Origin: Hydractinia symbiolongicarpus | Taxonomy: Eukaryota > Cnidaria > Hydrozoa > Anthoathecata > Hydractiniidae | Direction of reading: 5' to 3' | Length of the DNA stretch: 64,000 bases | Assembly (NCBI RefSeq): GCF_029227915.1 | Contig: NC_079888.1 | Location: forward strand, 3,671,001 to 3,735,000 | Part shown: positions 26,701 through 40,755 of the stretch, one piece after another | Layout of the letters: every line of letters starts with the position of its first letter | Numbering within the stretch: the stretch's first letter is position 1 | Notes under the pieces: generated by a model | Database searches by the model: none | Told to the model about the DNA's origin: nothing | What the model saw: only the letters and a program-made list of their open reading frames with translations | Program-made: the position numbers and the translations under genes

Positions 26701-28574
26701 GTCATCAGGGAGTTACAGAAACTAGAAAGTTTTATCGTCGTAAATGCCCTCGGAGAAATAAAACATCTATGGTCTTCCAAAAATAACACCACGATCTATA
26801 CTAGCGGTCCGGTGGACGTTAGAAAACGTTGGAGCCAATCTGGTTGCGAGGGCACTAATGTTTTGACTGATATCCAACACCTATTGACTGTAAAACATTC
26901 CTTTGATGTTTGATATTTAGTCGACATAAGGCAACTTTGGTTCCATAAAATGTTTCACGGAAAAGCGAAGTCAAGTATTCTACATTTCATAATAATTTAT
27001 CTAAAGCGCATCAATAAATGTCTACAAATGGTGCAAACTTTTTAAACCAACCTTTTTTTGAACAATTTATTATAAAACAATCCAATATGCGGAATATGTC
27101 TTAAATTGTGGAAAACTTTCTCTCTTAGCGTCGTCTATCCCAATTCACACCACTATCACCACCACCAAGAACAAAGCCAATGGTACAAACCGTTACAATG
27201 CAGACATAACTCTTCTTGGGGCTCAGTATTTGCAAATTAAACAAAATGGTATTCTCCCCTTTACAGGGATGATAAAAAAGCTAATGGTTTTCGGCTGTAC
27301 TGAAACAAACACCTGTGTGAATGTGGAAACATGAGGATTGATTAAATTCATGCATGTTTGGGATCTGATGCGGGCCCTTGACTAAGCATCCCCTGCTCCC
27401 TACAAGACACCAGCTGCATTTATTGACACCATCCGCCGAAACCAATAATTTTGTTAAACTTTGAAAACTACAAATCGTATCATTGTTGCCTTTACCTCCT
27501 ACTGACACAGAGCGCGGGGCTAAGAGAGGCAGACTTGGAGCTCAGCCTTTAGAAAGGTTGTGACAAAGAATAAAAAGCAGCAAATCTGGAGACAGAAAAG
27601 CTTTCTAGCCTTAGACATAAAAACTTGAGAAATCGTATCGTAATGCTAAGGCAGACCACGAAAACGCCTCTTAGAAAGGTAGATTTGAAACCCAGCGATG
27701 GCACCCAGAAAATCATTACATATCATCTCAAACTTAAACAAGTAATTCACCTCACCACCCAGTCAACTTTCATGGTTTGAAATCTGCCATGCTCTATTTT
27801 TTGGAAGGAGTTATCAATCGTACCCATCCTAACCAATGAAGAACAGACGCTCTTCAGTCACAAAAAACAGAAACCCTTCAGGATCTATCGTCTTTCCCAG
27901 TGTCAACCAGTCTTTCCTAGCAGACAACAGGATCTCCTCACATGGAACGCAGATTGACTTGTTCGATAACTTGGTAAGTTAAAAAAAATTAGAACTAGTG
28001 TAAACACGCCAACCTTGATTTTGGCGAAAGCTTAGTAAAAAAGAGAATATATTTTGGATGTGTCGTAGATTTTGTGTTTTTTTATTTCTTAATATAATTT
28101 TTGTTGCTTTGGCACAGCAAAAAAACCTTGAATTAGGCAATATCAGGCAAATGCTATTTACATAAGAAACAAAACATCCTTATCAACTGGATCTATACTG
28201 ACATTAGCCATTTGCAATATTATATTTTATTACCCTATTCAAAGGTGATTGTGGTATAACAAAGCAGCAAGCTGTAGTGATTTGACTAGTGTAATGACTC
28301 TTATTATAAGTGGTAGAGGTTAAACCCTCCAAAGATCTCTATGCAAAGCAAGATATCCTTTCTACAAGGATGGTCTGTACAACCAAGTTAATTGAAAAAG
28401 CAACCCTCTGGACAATACTTGTAATAAATCAAAAATTGGGAATGTTTCTTAAAAATTGTTTTTGCATTTTTAAAATTTCAAAATCAAATATATATTGAAA
28501 ACAGCAAATTAAGACCCTGTCGTAATTTCCCTGAAATTTTAAGTAAAACATCGCAAAAAATTTCAGGGGTCAAT
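14764..28574 (+). repeat. Copies 8-14: central subfamily
   Basis: Copies 8 and 9 are almost the same: both have cacgaaaaaacgaag, the shorter minus frame ending in a new TAG, and ttgggaag in place of the ttggtaag donor-like site. Copies 10-14 share ggtccggtgg and a TGA replacing CGA, which cuts the plus frame to 72 codons. Copies 12-14 share atctatactagcgg and ctgaaattttaag. Runs of adjacent near-identical copies are what local unequal exchange produces. Confidence 0.8.
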
Positions 28575-31500
28575 ATCTTTATCATTTGGGTCGTTAACAT
28601 CTTGATCAACTGGATCTATAACAACAATGATTTATAAGAAAACGAAAATACTATTTGTGCAGGGCTTTTGAACGTCATCAGGGAGTTACAGAAACTAGAA
28701 AGTTTTATCGTCGTAAATGCCCTCGGAGAAATAAAACATCTATGGTCTTCCAAAAATAACACCACGATCTATACTAGCGGTCCGGTGGACGTTAGAAAAC
28801 GTTGGAGCCAATCTGGTTGCGAGGGCACTAATGTTTTGACTGATATCCAACACCTATTGACTGTAAAACATTCCTTTGATGTTTGATATTTAGTCGACAT
28901 AAGGCAACTTTGGTTCCATAAAATGTTTCACGGAAAAGCGAAGTCAAGTATTCTACATTTCATAATAATTTATCTAAAGCGCATCAATAAATGTCTACAA
29001 ATGGTGCAAACTTTTTAAACCAACCTTTTTTTGAACAATTTATTATAAAACAATCCAATATGCGGAATATGTCTTAAATTGTGGAAAACTTTCTCTCTTA
29101 GCGTCGTCTATCCCAATTCACACCACTATCACCACCACCAAGAACAAAGCCAATGGTACAAACCGTTACAATGCAGACATAACTCTTCTTGGGGCTCAGT
29201 ATTTGCAAATTAAACAAAATGGTATTCTCCCCTTTACAGGGATGATAAAAAAGCTAATGGTTTTCGGCTGTACTGAAACAAACACCTGTGTGAATGTGGA
29301 AACATGAGGATTGATTAAATTCATGCATGTTTGGGATCTGATGCGGGCCCTTGACTAAGCATCCCCTGCTCCCTACAAGACACCAGCTGCATTTATTGAC
29401 ACCATCCGCCGGAACCAATAATTTTGTTAAACTTTGAAAACTACAAATCGTATCATTGTTGCCTTTACCTCCTACTGACACAGAGCGCGGGGCTAAGAGA
29501 GGCAGACTTGGAGCTCAGCCTTTAGAAAGGTTGTGACAAAGAATAAAAAGCAGCAAATCTGGAGACAGAAAAGCTTTCTAGCCTTAGACATAAAAACTTG
29601 AGAAATCGTGTCGTAATGCTAAGGCAGACCACGAAAACGCCTCTTAGAAAGGTAGATTTGAAACCCAGCGATGGCACCCAGAAAATCATTACATATCATC
29701 TCAAACTTAAACAAGTAATTCACCTCACCACCCAGTCAACTTTCATGGTTTTAAATCTGCCATGCTCTATTTTTTGGAAGGAGTTATTAATCGTACCCAT
29801 CCTAACCAATGAAGAACAGACGCTCTTCAGTCACAAAAAACAGAAACCCTTCAGGATCTATCGTCTTTCCCAGTGTCAACCAGTCTTTCCTAGCAGACAA
29901 CAGGATCTCCTCACATGGCACGCAAATTGACTTGTTCCACAACTTGGTAAGTTAAAAAAAATTAGAACTAGTGTAAACACGCCAACCTTGATTTTGGCGA
30001 AAGCTTAGTAAAAAAGAGAATATATTTTGGATGTGTCGTAGATTTTGTGTTTTTTTATTTCTTAATACAATTTTTGTTGCTTTGGCACAGCAAAAAAACC
30101 TTGAATTAGGCAATATCAGGCAAATGCTATTTACATAAGAAACAAAACATCCTTATCAACTGGATCTATACTGACATTAGCCATTTGCATTATTATATTT
30201 TATTACCCTATTCAAAGGTGATTGTGGTATAACAAAGCAGCAAGCTGTAGTGATTTGACTAGTGTAATGACTCTTATTATAAGTGGTAGAGGTTAAACCC
30301 TCCAAAGATCTCTATGCAAAGCAAGATATCCTTTCTACAAGGATGGTCTGTACAACCAAGTTAATTGAAAAAGCAACCCTCTGGACAATACTTGTAATAA
30401 ATCAAAAATTGGGAATGTTTCTTAAAAATTGTTTTTGCATTTTTAAAATTTCAAAATCAAATATATATTGAAAACAGCAAATTAAGACCCTGTCGTAATT
30501 TCCCTGAATTTTTAAGTAAAACATCGCAAAAAATTTCAGGGGTCAATATCTTTATCATTTGGGTCATTAACATCCTGATCAACTGGATCTAAAACAACAA
30601 TGATTTATAAGAAAACGAAAATACTATTTGTGCAGGGCTTTTGAACGTCATCAGGGAGTTACAGAAACTAGAAAGTTTTATCGTCGTGAATGCCCTCGGA
30701 GAAATAAAACATCTATGGTCTTCCAAAAATAACACCACGATCTATATTAGCGGTCCGGTGGACGTTAGAAAACGTTGGAGCCAATCTGGTTGCGAGGGCA
30801 CTAATGTTTTGACTGATATCCAACACCTATTGACTGTAAAACATTCCTTTGATGTTTGATATTTAGTCGACATAAGGCAACTTTGGTTCCATAAAATGTT
30901 TCACGGAAAAGCGAAGTCAAGTATTCTACATTTCATAATAATTTATCTAAAGCGCATCAATAAATGTCTACAAATGGTGCAAACTTTTTAAACCAACCTT
31001 TTTTTGAACAATTTATTATAAAACAATCCAATATGCGGAATATGTCTTAAATTGTGGAAAACTTTCTCTCTTAGCGTCGTCTATCCCAATTCACACCACT
31101 ATCACCACCACCAAGAACAAAGCCAATGGTACAAACCGTTACAATGCAGACATAACTCTTCTTTGGGCTCAGTATTTGCAAATTAAACAAAATGGTATTC
31201 TCCCCTTTACAGGGATGATAAAAAAGCTAATGGTTTTCGGCTGTACTGAAACAAACACCTGTGTGAATGTGGAAACATGAGGATTGATTAAATTCATGCA
31301 TGTTTGGGATCTGATGCGGGCCCTTGACTAAGCATCCCCTGCTCCCTACAAGACACCAGCTGCATTTATTGACACCATCCGCCGAAACCAATAATTTTGT
31401 TAAACTTTGAAAACTACAAATCGTATCATTGTTGCCTTTACCTCCTACTGACACAGAGCGCGGGGCTAAGAGAGGCAGACTTGGAGCTCAGCCTTTAGAA

Positions 31501-34500
31501 AGGTTGTGACAAAGAATAAAAAGCAGCAAATCTGGAGACAGAAAAGCTTTCTAGCCTTAGACATAAAAACTTGAGAAATCGTATCGTAATGCTAAGGCAG
31601 ACCACGAAAACGCCTCTTAGAAAGGTAGATTTGAAACCCAGCGATGGCACCCAGAAAATCATTACATATCATCTCAAACTTAAACAAGTAATTCACCTCA
31701 CCACCCAGTCAACTTTCATGGTTTGAAATCTGCCATGCTCTATTTTTTGGAAGGAGTTATCAATCGTACCCATCCTAACCAATGAAGAACAGACGCTCTT
31801 CAGTCACAAAAAACAGAAACCCTTCAGGATCTATCGTCTTTCCCAGTGTCAACCAGTCTTTCCTAGCAGACAACAGGATCTCCTCACATGGAACGCAGAT
31901 TGACTTGTTCGATAACTTGGTAAGTTAAAAAAAATTAGAACTAGTGTAAACACGCCAACCTTGATTTTGGCGAAAGCTTAGTAAAAAAGAGAATATATTT
32001 TGGATGTGTCGTAGATTTTGTGTTTTTTTATTTCTTAATACAATTTTTGTTGCTTTGGCACAGCAAAAAAACCTTGAATTAGGCAATATCAGGCAAATGC
32101 TATTTACATAAGAAACAAAACATCCTTATCAACTGGATCTATACTGACATTAGCCATTTGCATTATTATATTTTATTACCCTATTCAAAGGTGATTGTGG
32201 TATAACAAAGCAGCAAGCTGTAGTGATTTGACTAGTGTAATGACTCTTATTATAAGTGGTAGAGGTTAAACCCTCCAAAGATCTCTATGCAAAGCAAGAT
32301 ATCCTTTCTACAAGGATGGTCTGTACAACCAAGTTAATTGAAAAAGCAACCCTCTGGACAATACTTGTAATAAATCAAAAATTGGGAATGTTTCTTAAAA
32401 ATTGTTTTTGCATTTTTAAAATTTCAAAATCAAATATATATTGAAAACAGCAAATTAAGACCCTGTCGTAATTTCCCTGAATTTTTAAGTAAAACATCGC
32501 AAAAAATTTCAGGGGTCAATATCTTTATCATTTGGGTCGTTAACATCCTGATCAACTGGATCTATAACAACAATGATTTATAAGAAAACGAAAATACTAT
32601 TTGTGCAGGGCTTTTGAACGTCATCAGGGAGTTACAGAAACTAGAAAGTTTTATCGTCGTGAATGCCCTCGGAGAAATAAAACATCTATGGTCTTCCAAA
32701 AATAACACCACGATCTATATTAGCGGTCCGGTGGACGTTAGAAAACGTTGGAGCCAATCTGGTTGCGAGGGCACTAATGTTTTGACTGATATCCAACACC
32801 TATTGACTGTAAAACATTCCTTTGATGTTTGATATTTAGTCGACATAAGGCAACTTTGGTTCCATAAAATGTTTCACGGAAAAGCGAAGTCAAGTATTCT
32901 ACATTTCATAATAATTTATCTAAAGCGCATCAATAAATGTCTACAAATGGTGCAAACTTTTTAAACCAACCTTTTTTTGAACAATTTATTATAAAAAAAT
33001 CCAATATGCGGAATATGTCTTAAATTGTGGAAAACTTTCTCTCTTAGCGTCGTCTATCCCAATTCACACCACTATCACCACCACCAAGAACAAAGCCAAT
33101 GGTACAAACCGTTACAATGCAGACATAACTCTTCTTTGGGCTCAGTATTTGCAAATTAAACAAAATGGTATTCTCCCCTTTACAGGGATGATAAAAAAGC
33201 TAATGGTTTTCGGCTGTACTGAAACAAACACCTGTGTGAATGTGGAAACATGAGGATTGATTAAATTCATGCATGTTTGGGATCTGATGCGGGCCCTTGA
33301 CTAAGCATCCCCTGCTCCCTACAAGACACCAGCTGCATTTATTGACACCATCCGCCGAAACCAATAATTTTGTTAAACTTTGAAAACTACAAATCGTATC
33401 ATTGTTGCCTTTACCTCCTACTGACACAGAGCGCGGGGCTAAGAGAGGCAGACTTGGAGCTCAGCCTTTAGAAAGGTTGTGACAAAGAATAAAAAGCAGC
33501 AAATCTGGAGACAGAAAAGCTTTCTAGCCTTAGACATAAAAACTTGAGAAATCGTATCGTAATGCTAAGGCAGACCACGAAAACGCCTCTTAGAAAGGTA
33601 GATTTGAAACCCAGCGATGGCACCCAGAAAATCATTACATATCATCTCAAACTTAAACAAGTAATTCACCTTACCACCCAGTCAACTTTCATGGTTTGAA
33701 ATCTGCCATGCTCTATTTTTTGGAAGGAGTTATCAATAGTACCCATCCTAACCAATGAAGAACAGACGCTCTTCAGTCACAAAAAACAGAAACCCTTCAG
33801 GATCTATCGTCTTTCCCAGTGTCAACCAGTCTTTCCTAGCAGACAACAGGATCTCCTCACATGGAACGCAGATTGACTTGTTCGATAACTTGGTAAGTTA
33901 AAAAAAATTAGAACTAGTGTAAACACGCCAACCTTGATTTTGGCGAAAGCTTAGTAAAAAAGAGAATATATTTTGGATGTGTCGTAGATTTTGTGTTTTT
34001 TTATTTCTTAATATAATTTTTGTTGCTTTGGCACAGCAAAAAAACCTTGAATTAGGCAATATCAGGCAAATGCTATTTACATAAGAAACAAAACATCCTT
34101 ATCAACTGGATCTATACTGACATTAGCCATTTGCAATATTATATTTTATTACCCTATTCAAAGGTGATTGTGGTATAACAAAGCAGCAAGCTGTAGTGAT
34201 TTGACTAGTGTAATGACTCTTATTATAAGTGGTAGAGGTTAAACCCTCCAAAGATCTCTATGCAAAGCAAGATATCCTTTCTACAAGGATGGTCTGTACA
34301 ACCAAGTTAATTGAAAAAGCAACCCTCTGGACAATACTTGTAATAAATCAAAAATTGGGAATGTTTCTTAAAAATTGTTTTTGCATTTTTAAAATTTCAA
34401 AATCAAATATATATTGAAAACAGCAAATTAACAACCTGTCGTAATTTCCCTGAATTTTTAAGTAAAACATCGCAAAAAATTTCAGGGGTCAATATCTTTA

Positions 34501-37500
34501 TCATTTGGGTCGTTAACATCTTGATCAACTGGATCTATAACAACAATGATTTATAAGAAAACGAAAATACTATTTGAGCAGGGCTTTTGAACGTCATCAG
34601 GGAGTTACAGAAACTAGAAAGTTTTATCGTCGTAAATGCCCTCGGAGAAATAAAACATCTATGGTCTTCCAAAAATAACACCACGATCTATACTAGCGGT
34701 CCGGTGGACGTTAGAAAACGTTGGAGCCAATCTGGTTGCGAGGGCACTAATGTTTTGACTGATATCCAACACCTATTGACTGTAAAACATTCCTTTGATG
34801 TTTGATATTTAGTCGACATAAGGCAACTTTGGTTCCATAAAATGTTTCACGGAAAAGCGAAGTCAAGTATTCTACATTTCATAATAATTTATCTAAAGCG
34901 CATCAATAAATGTCTACAAATGGTGCAAACTTTTTAAACCAACCTTTTTTTGAACAATTTATTATAAAACAATCCAATATGCGGAATATGTCTTAAATTG
35001 TGGAAAACTTTCTCTCTTAGCGTCGTCTATCCCAATTCACACCACTATCACCACCACCAAGAACAAAGCCAATGGTACAAACCGTTACAATGCAGACATA
35101 ACTCTTCTTGGGGCTCAGTATTTGCAAATTAAACAAAATGGTATTCTCCCCTTTACAGGGATGATAAAAAAGCTAATGGTTTTCGGCTGTACTGAAACAA
35201 ACACCTGTGTGAATGTGGAAACATGAGGATTGATTAAATTCATGCATGTTTGGGATCTGATGCGGGCCCTTGACTAAGCATCCCCTGCTCCCTACAAGAC
35301 ACCAGCTGCATTTATTGACACCATCCGCCGGAACCAATAATTTTGTTAAACTTTGAAAACTACAAATCGTATCATTGTTGCCTTTACCTCCTACTGACAC
35401 AGAGCGCGGGGCTAAGAGAGGCAGACTTGGAGCTCAGCCTTTAGAAAGGTTGTGACAAAGAATAAAAAGCAGCAAATCTGGAGACAGAAAAGCTTTCTAG
35501 CCTTAGACATAAAAACTTGAGAAATCGTGTCGTAATGCTAAGGCAGACCACGAAAACGCCTCTTAGAAAGGTAGATTTGAAACCCAGCGATGGCACCCAG
35601 AAAATCATTACATATCATCTCAAACTTAAACAAGTAATTCACCTCACCACCCAGTCAACTTTCATGGTTTTAAATCTGCCATGCTCTATTTTTTGGAAGG
35701 AGTTATTAATCGTACCCATCCTAACCAATGAAGAACAGACGCTCTTCAGTCACAAAAAACAGAAACCCTTCAGGATCTATCGTCTTTCCCAGTGTCAACC
35801 AGTCTTTCCTAGCAGACAACAGGATCTCCTCACATGGCACGCAAATTGACTTGTTCCACAACTTGGTAAGTTAAAAAAAATTAGAACTAGTGTAAACACG
35901 CCAACCTTGATTTTGGCGAAAGCTTAGTAAAAAAGAGAATATATTTTGGATGTGTCGTAGATTTTGTGTTTTTTTATTTCTTAATACAATTTTTGTTGCT
36001 TTGGCACAGCAAAAAAACCTTGAATTAGGCAATATCAGGCAAATGCTATTTACATAAGAAACAAAACATCCTTATCAACTGGATCTATACTGACATTAGC
36101 CATTTGCATTATTATATTTTATTACCCTATTCAAAGGTGATTGTGGTATAACAAAGCAGCAAGCTGTAGTGATTTGACTAGTGTAATGACTCTTATTATA
36201 AGTGGTAGAGGTTAAACCCTCCAAAGATCTCTATGCAAAGCAAGATATCCTTTCTACAAGGATGGTCTGTACAACCAAGTTAATTGAAAAAGCAACCCTC
36301 TGGACAATACTTGTAATAAATCAAAAATTGGGAATGTTTCTTAAAAATTGTTTTTGCATTTTTAAAATTTCAAAATCAAATATATATTGAAAACAGCAAA
36401 TTAAGACCCTGTCGTAATTTCCCTGAATTTTTAAGTAAAACATCGCAAAAAATTTCAGGGGTCAATATCTTTATCATTTGGGTCATTAACATCCTGATCA
36501 ACTGGATCTAAAACAACAATGATTTATAAGAAAACGAAAATACTATTTGTGCAGGGCTTTTGAACGTCATCAGGGAGTTACAGAAACTAGAAAGTTTTAT
36601 CGTCGTGAATGCCCTCGGAGAAATAAAACATCTATGGTCTTCCAAAAATAACACCACGATCTATATTAGCGGTCCGGTGGACGTTAGAAAACGTTGGAGC
36701 CAATCTGGTTGCGAGGGCACTAATGTTTTGACTGATATCCAACACCTATTGACTGTAAAACATTCCTTTGATGTTTGATATTTAGTCGACATAAGGCAAC
36801 TTTGGTTCCATAAAATGTTTCACGGAAAAGCGAAGTCAAGTATTCTACATTTCATAATAATTTATCTAAAGCGCATCAATAAATGTCTACAAATGGTGCA
36901 AACTTTTTAAACCAACCTTTTTTTGAACAATTTATTATAAAACAATCCAATATGCGGAATATGTCTTAAATTGTGGAAAACTTTCTCTCTTAGCGTCGTC
37001 TATCCCAATTCACACCACTATCACCACCACCAAGAACAAAGCCAATGGTACAAACCGTTACAATGCAGACTTTGGGCTCAGTATTTGCAAATTAAACAAA
37101 ATGGTATTCTCCCCTTTACAGGGATGATAAAAAAGCTAATGGTTTTCGGCTGTACTGAAACAAACACCTGTGTGAATGTGGAAACATGAGGATTGATTAA
37201 ATTCATGCATGTTTGGGATCTGATGCGGGCCCTTGACTAAGCATCCCCTGCTCCCTACAAGACACCAGCTGCATTTATTGACACCATCCGCCGAAACCAA
37301 TAATTTTGTTAAACTTTGAAAACTACAAATCGTATCATTGTTGCCTTTACCTCCTACTGACACAGAGCGCGGGGCTAAGAGAGGCAGACTTGGAGCTCAG
37401 CCTTTAGAAAGGTTGTGACAAAGAATAAAAAGCAGCAAATCTGGAGACAGAAAAGCTTTCTAGCCTTAGACATAAAAACTTGAGAAATCGTATCGTAATG

Positions 37501-40109
37501 CTAAGGCAGACCACGAAAACGCCTCTTAGAAAGGTAGATTTGAAACCCAGCGATGGCACCCAGAAAATCATTACATATCATCTCAAACTTAAACAAGTAA
37601 TTCACCTTACCACCCAGTCAACTTTCATGGTTTGAAATCTGCCATGCTCTATTTTTTGGAAGGAGTTATCAATAGTACCCATCCTAACCAATGAAGAACA
37701 GACGCTCTTCAGTCACAAAAAACAGAAACCCTTCAGGATCTATCGTCTTTCCCAGTGTCAACCAGTCTTTCCTAGCAGACAACAGGATCTCCTCACATGG
37801 AACGCAGATTGACTTGTTCGATAACTTGGTAAGTTAAAAAAAATTAGAACTAGTGTAAACACGCCAACCTTGATTTTGGCGAAAGCTTAGTAAAAAAGAG
37901 AATATATTTTGGATGTGTCGTAGATTTTGTGTTTTTTTATTTCTTAATATAATTTTTGTTGCTTTGGCACAGCAAAAAAACCTTGAATTAGGCAATATCA
38001 GGCAAATGCTATTTACATAAGAAACAAAACATCCTTATCAACTGGATCTATACTGACATTAGCCATTTGCAATATTATATTTTATTACCCTATTCAAAGG
38101 TGATTGTGGTATAACAAAGCAGCAAGCTGTAGTGATTTGACTAGTGTAATGACTCTTATTATAAGTGGTAGAGGTTAAACCCTCCAAAGATCTCTATGCA
38201 AAGCAAGATATCCTTTCTACAAGGATGGTCTGTACAACCAAGTTAATTGAAAAAGCAACCCTCTGGACAATACTTGTAATAAATCAAAAATTGGGAATGT
38301 TTCTTAAAAATTGTTTTTGCATTTTTAAAATTTCAAAATCAAATATATATTGAAAACAGCAAATTAACAACCTGTCGTAATTTCCCTGAATTTTTAAGTA
38401 AAACATCGCAAAAAATTTCAGGGGTCAATATCTTTATCATTTGGGTCGTTAACATCATGATCAACTGGATCTATAACAACAATGATTTATAAGAAAACGA
38501 AAATACTATTTGTGCAGGGCTTTTGAACGTCATCAGGGAGTTACAGAAACTAGAAAGTTTTATCGTCGTAAATGCCCTCGGAGAAATAAAACATCTATGG
38601 TCTTCCAAAAATAACACCACGATCTATATTAGCGGTCCGGTGGACGTTAGAAAACGTTGGAGCCAATCTGGTTGCGAGGGCACTAATGTTTTGACTGATA
38701 TCCAACACCTATTGACTGTAAAACATTCCTTTGATGTTTGATATTTAGTCGACATAATGCAACTTTGGTTCCATAAAATGTTTCACGGAAAAGCGAAGTC
38801 AAGTATTCTACATTTCATAATAATTTATCTAAAGCGCATCAATAAATGTCTACAAATGGTGCAAACTTTTTAAACCAACCTTTTTTTGAACAATTTATTA
38901 TAAAACAATCCAATATGCGGAATATGTCTTAAATTGTGGAAAACTTTCTCTCTTAGCGTCGTCTATCCCAATTCACACCACTATCACCACCACCAAGAAC
39001 AAAGCCAATGGTACAAACCGTTACAATGCAGACATAACTCTTCTTGGGGCTCAGTATTTGCAAATTAAACAAAATGGTATTCTCCCCTTTACAGGGATGA
39101 TAAAAAAGCTAACGGTTTTCGGCTGTACTGAAACAAACACCTGTGTGAATGTGGAAACATGAGGATTGATTAAATTCATGCATGTTTGGGATCTGATGCG
39201 GGCCCTTGACTAAGCATCCCCTGCTCCCTACAAGACACCAGCTGCATTTATTGACACCATCCGCCGAAACCAATAATTTTGTTAAACTTTGAAAACTACA
39301 AATCGTATCATTGTTGCCTTTACCTCCTACTGACACAGAGCGCGGGGCTAAGAGAGGCAGACTTGGAGCTCAGCCTTTAGAAAGGTTGTGACAAAGAATA
39401 AAAAGCAGCAAATCTGGAGACAGAAAAACTTTCTAGCCTTAGACATAAAAACTTGAGAAATCGTATCGTAATGCTAAGGCAGACCACGAAAACGCCTCTT
39501 AGAAAGGTAGATTTGAAACCCAGCGATGGCACTCAGAAAATCATTACATATCATTTTGGCGAAAGCTTAGTAAAAAAGAGAATATATTTTGGATGTGTCG
39601 TAGATTTTGTGTTTTTTTATTTCTTAATATAATTTTTGTTGCTTTGGCACAGCAAAAAAACCTTGAATTAGGCAATATCAGGCAAATGCTATTTACATAA
39701 GAAACAAAACATCCTTATCAACTGGATCTATACTGACATTAGCCATTTGCAATATTATATTTTATTACCCTATTCAAAGGTGATTGTGGTATAACAAAGC
39801 AGCAAGCTGTAGTGATTTGACTAGTGTAATGACTCTTATTATAAGTGGTAGAGGTTAAACCCTCCAAAGATCTCTATGCAAAGCAAGATATCCTTTCTAC
39901 AAGGATGGTCTGTACAACCAAGTTAATTGAAAAAGCAACCCTCTGGACAATACTTGTAATAAATCAAAAATTGGGAATGTTTCTTAAAAATTGTTTTTGC
40001 ATTTTTAAAATTTCAAAATCAAATATATATTGAAAACAGCAAATTAACAACCTGTCGTAATTTCCCTGAATTTTTAAGTAAAACATCGCAAAAAATTTCA
40101 GGGGTCAAT
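28575..40109 (+). repeat. Copies 15-20: block with about 5.9 kb higher-order repeat
   Basis: Copy 15 (28575) and copy 18 (34494) share rare variants: ccgccggaacc, cgtgtcgtaatg, gttattaatcg, catggcacgcaa and gttccacaac. These sites are 5919 bases, exactly three units, apart. Copy 16 (30548) and copy 19 (36467) share gggtcattaac and ggatctaaaac. The later half of copy 19 instead shares accttaccacc and atcaatagtacc with copy 17. Copies 15-17 thus appear to have been duplicated as a block, with copy 19 a 16/17 hybrid. Copy 19 also lacks 10 bases near 37070. Confidence 0.8.
38430..40109 (+). repeat. Copy 20, internally deleted by about 293 bases
   Basis: Spacing to the next copy is 1680 instead of 1973 bases. 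The unit is normal to tcattacatatcat at about 39554, then continues with tttggcgaaagc, skipping the end of the protein-like region and the first half of the intron-like segment, including its GTAAGT donor. The two breakpoints share only cat/att-type microhomology, suggesting end joining or replication slippage. Confidence 0.85.
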
Positions 40110-40755
40110 ATCTTTATCATTTGGGTCGTTAACATCATGATCAACTGGATCTATAACAACAATGATTTATAAGAAAACGAAAATACTATTTGTGCAGGGC
40201 TTTTGAACGTCTTCAGGGAGTTACAGAAACTAGAAAGTTTTATCGTCGTAAATGCCCTCGGAGAAATAAAACATCTATGGTCTTCCAAAAATAACACCAC
40301 GATCTATATTAGCGTTCCGGTGGACGTTAGAAAACGTTGGAGCCAATCTGGTTGCGAGGGCACTAATGTTTTGACTGATATCCAACACCTATTGACTGTA
40401 AAACATTCCTTTGATGTTCGATATTTAGTCGACATTAGGCAACTTTGGTTCCATAAAATGTTTCACGGAAAAGCGAAGTCAAGTATTCTACATTTCATAA
40501 TAATTTATCTAAAGCGCATCAATAAATGTCTACAAATGGTGCAAACTTTTTAAACCAACCTTTTTTTGAACAATTTATTATAAAACAATCCAATATGCGG
40601 AATATGTCTTAAATTGTGGAAAACTTTCTCTCTTAGCGTCGTCTATCCCAATTCACACCACTATCACCACCACCAAGAACAAAGCCAATGGTACAAACCG
40701 TTACAATGCAGACATAACTCTTCTTGGGGCTCAGTATTTGCAAATTAAACAAAAT
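40110..40755 (+). repeat. Copy 21, truncated right end of the array
   Basis: The copy follows the consensus until gcaaattaaacaaaat and then changes abruptly to ccaattactgaatcc, which has no counterpart elsewhere in the array. It keeps CGA where copies 10-20 have TGA and gttccggtgg where they have ggtccggtgg. In that respect the edge copy resembles copies 8-9, consistent with edge copies escaping homogenisation. Confidence 0.85.

Larger units (their letters stand above)
971..40755 (+). repeat. Macrosatellite array, about 1.97 kb unit, 20 copies plus a partial copy
   Basis: Seen: the string atctttatcatttgggtc recurs at 971, 2934, 4907, 6870, 8843, 10816, 12789, 14764, 16737, 18710, 20683, 22656, 24629, 26602, 28575, 30548, 32521, 34494, 36467, 38430 and 40110 (with cgtt or cttt following). 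Spacing is 1973 bases in most cases, 1963 for copies 1, 3 and 19, 1975 for copy 7 and 1680 for copy 20. All copies are head to tail with no other sequence between them, and differ by few substitutions and small indels. The left edge is abrupt after ggagtac at 970; the right edge is abrupt inside copy 21 at about 40755. No rRNA, snRNA or histone gene was recognised in the unit. Inference: a recently homogenised macrosatellite, maintained by unequal crossing-over or gene conversion. Confidence 0.97.

Noticed and set aside
971-40755. rDNA, 5S, snRNA or histone gene cluster
   Set aside because: None of the conserved rRNA, U-snRNA or histone sequences I would recognise is present in the unit on either strand.
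971-40755. CRISPR-like or prokaryotic repeat array
   Set aside because: The unit is about 2 kb with no variable spacers, and the surroundings are clearly eukaryotic (introns, SINE, THAP, USP).
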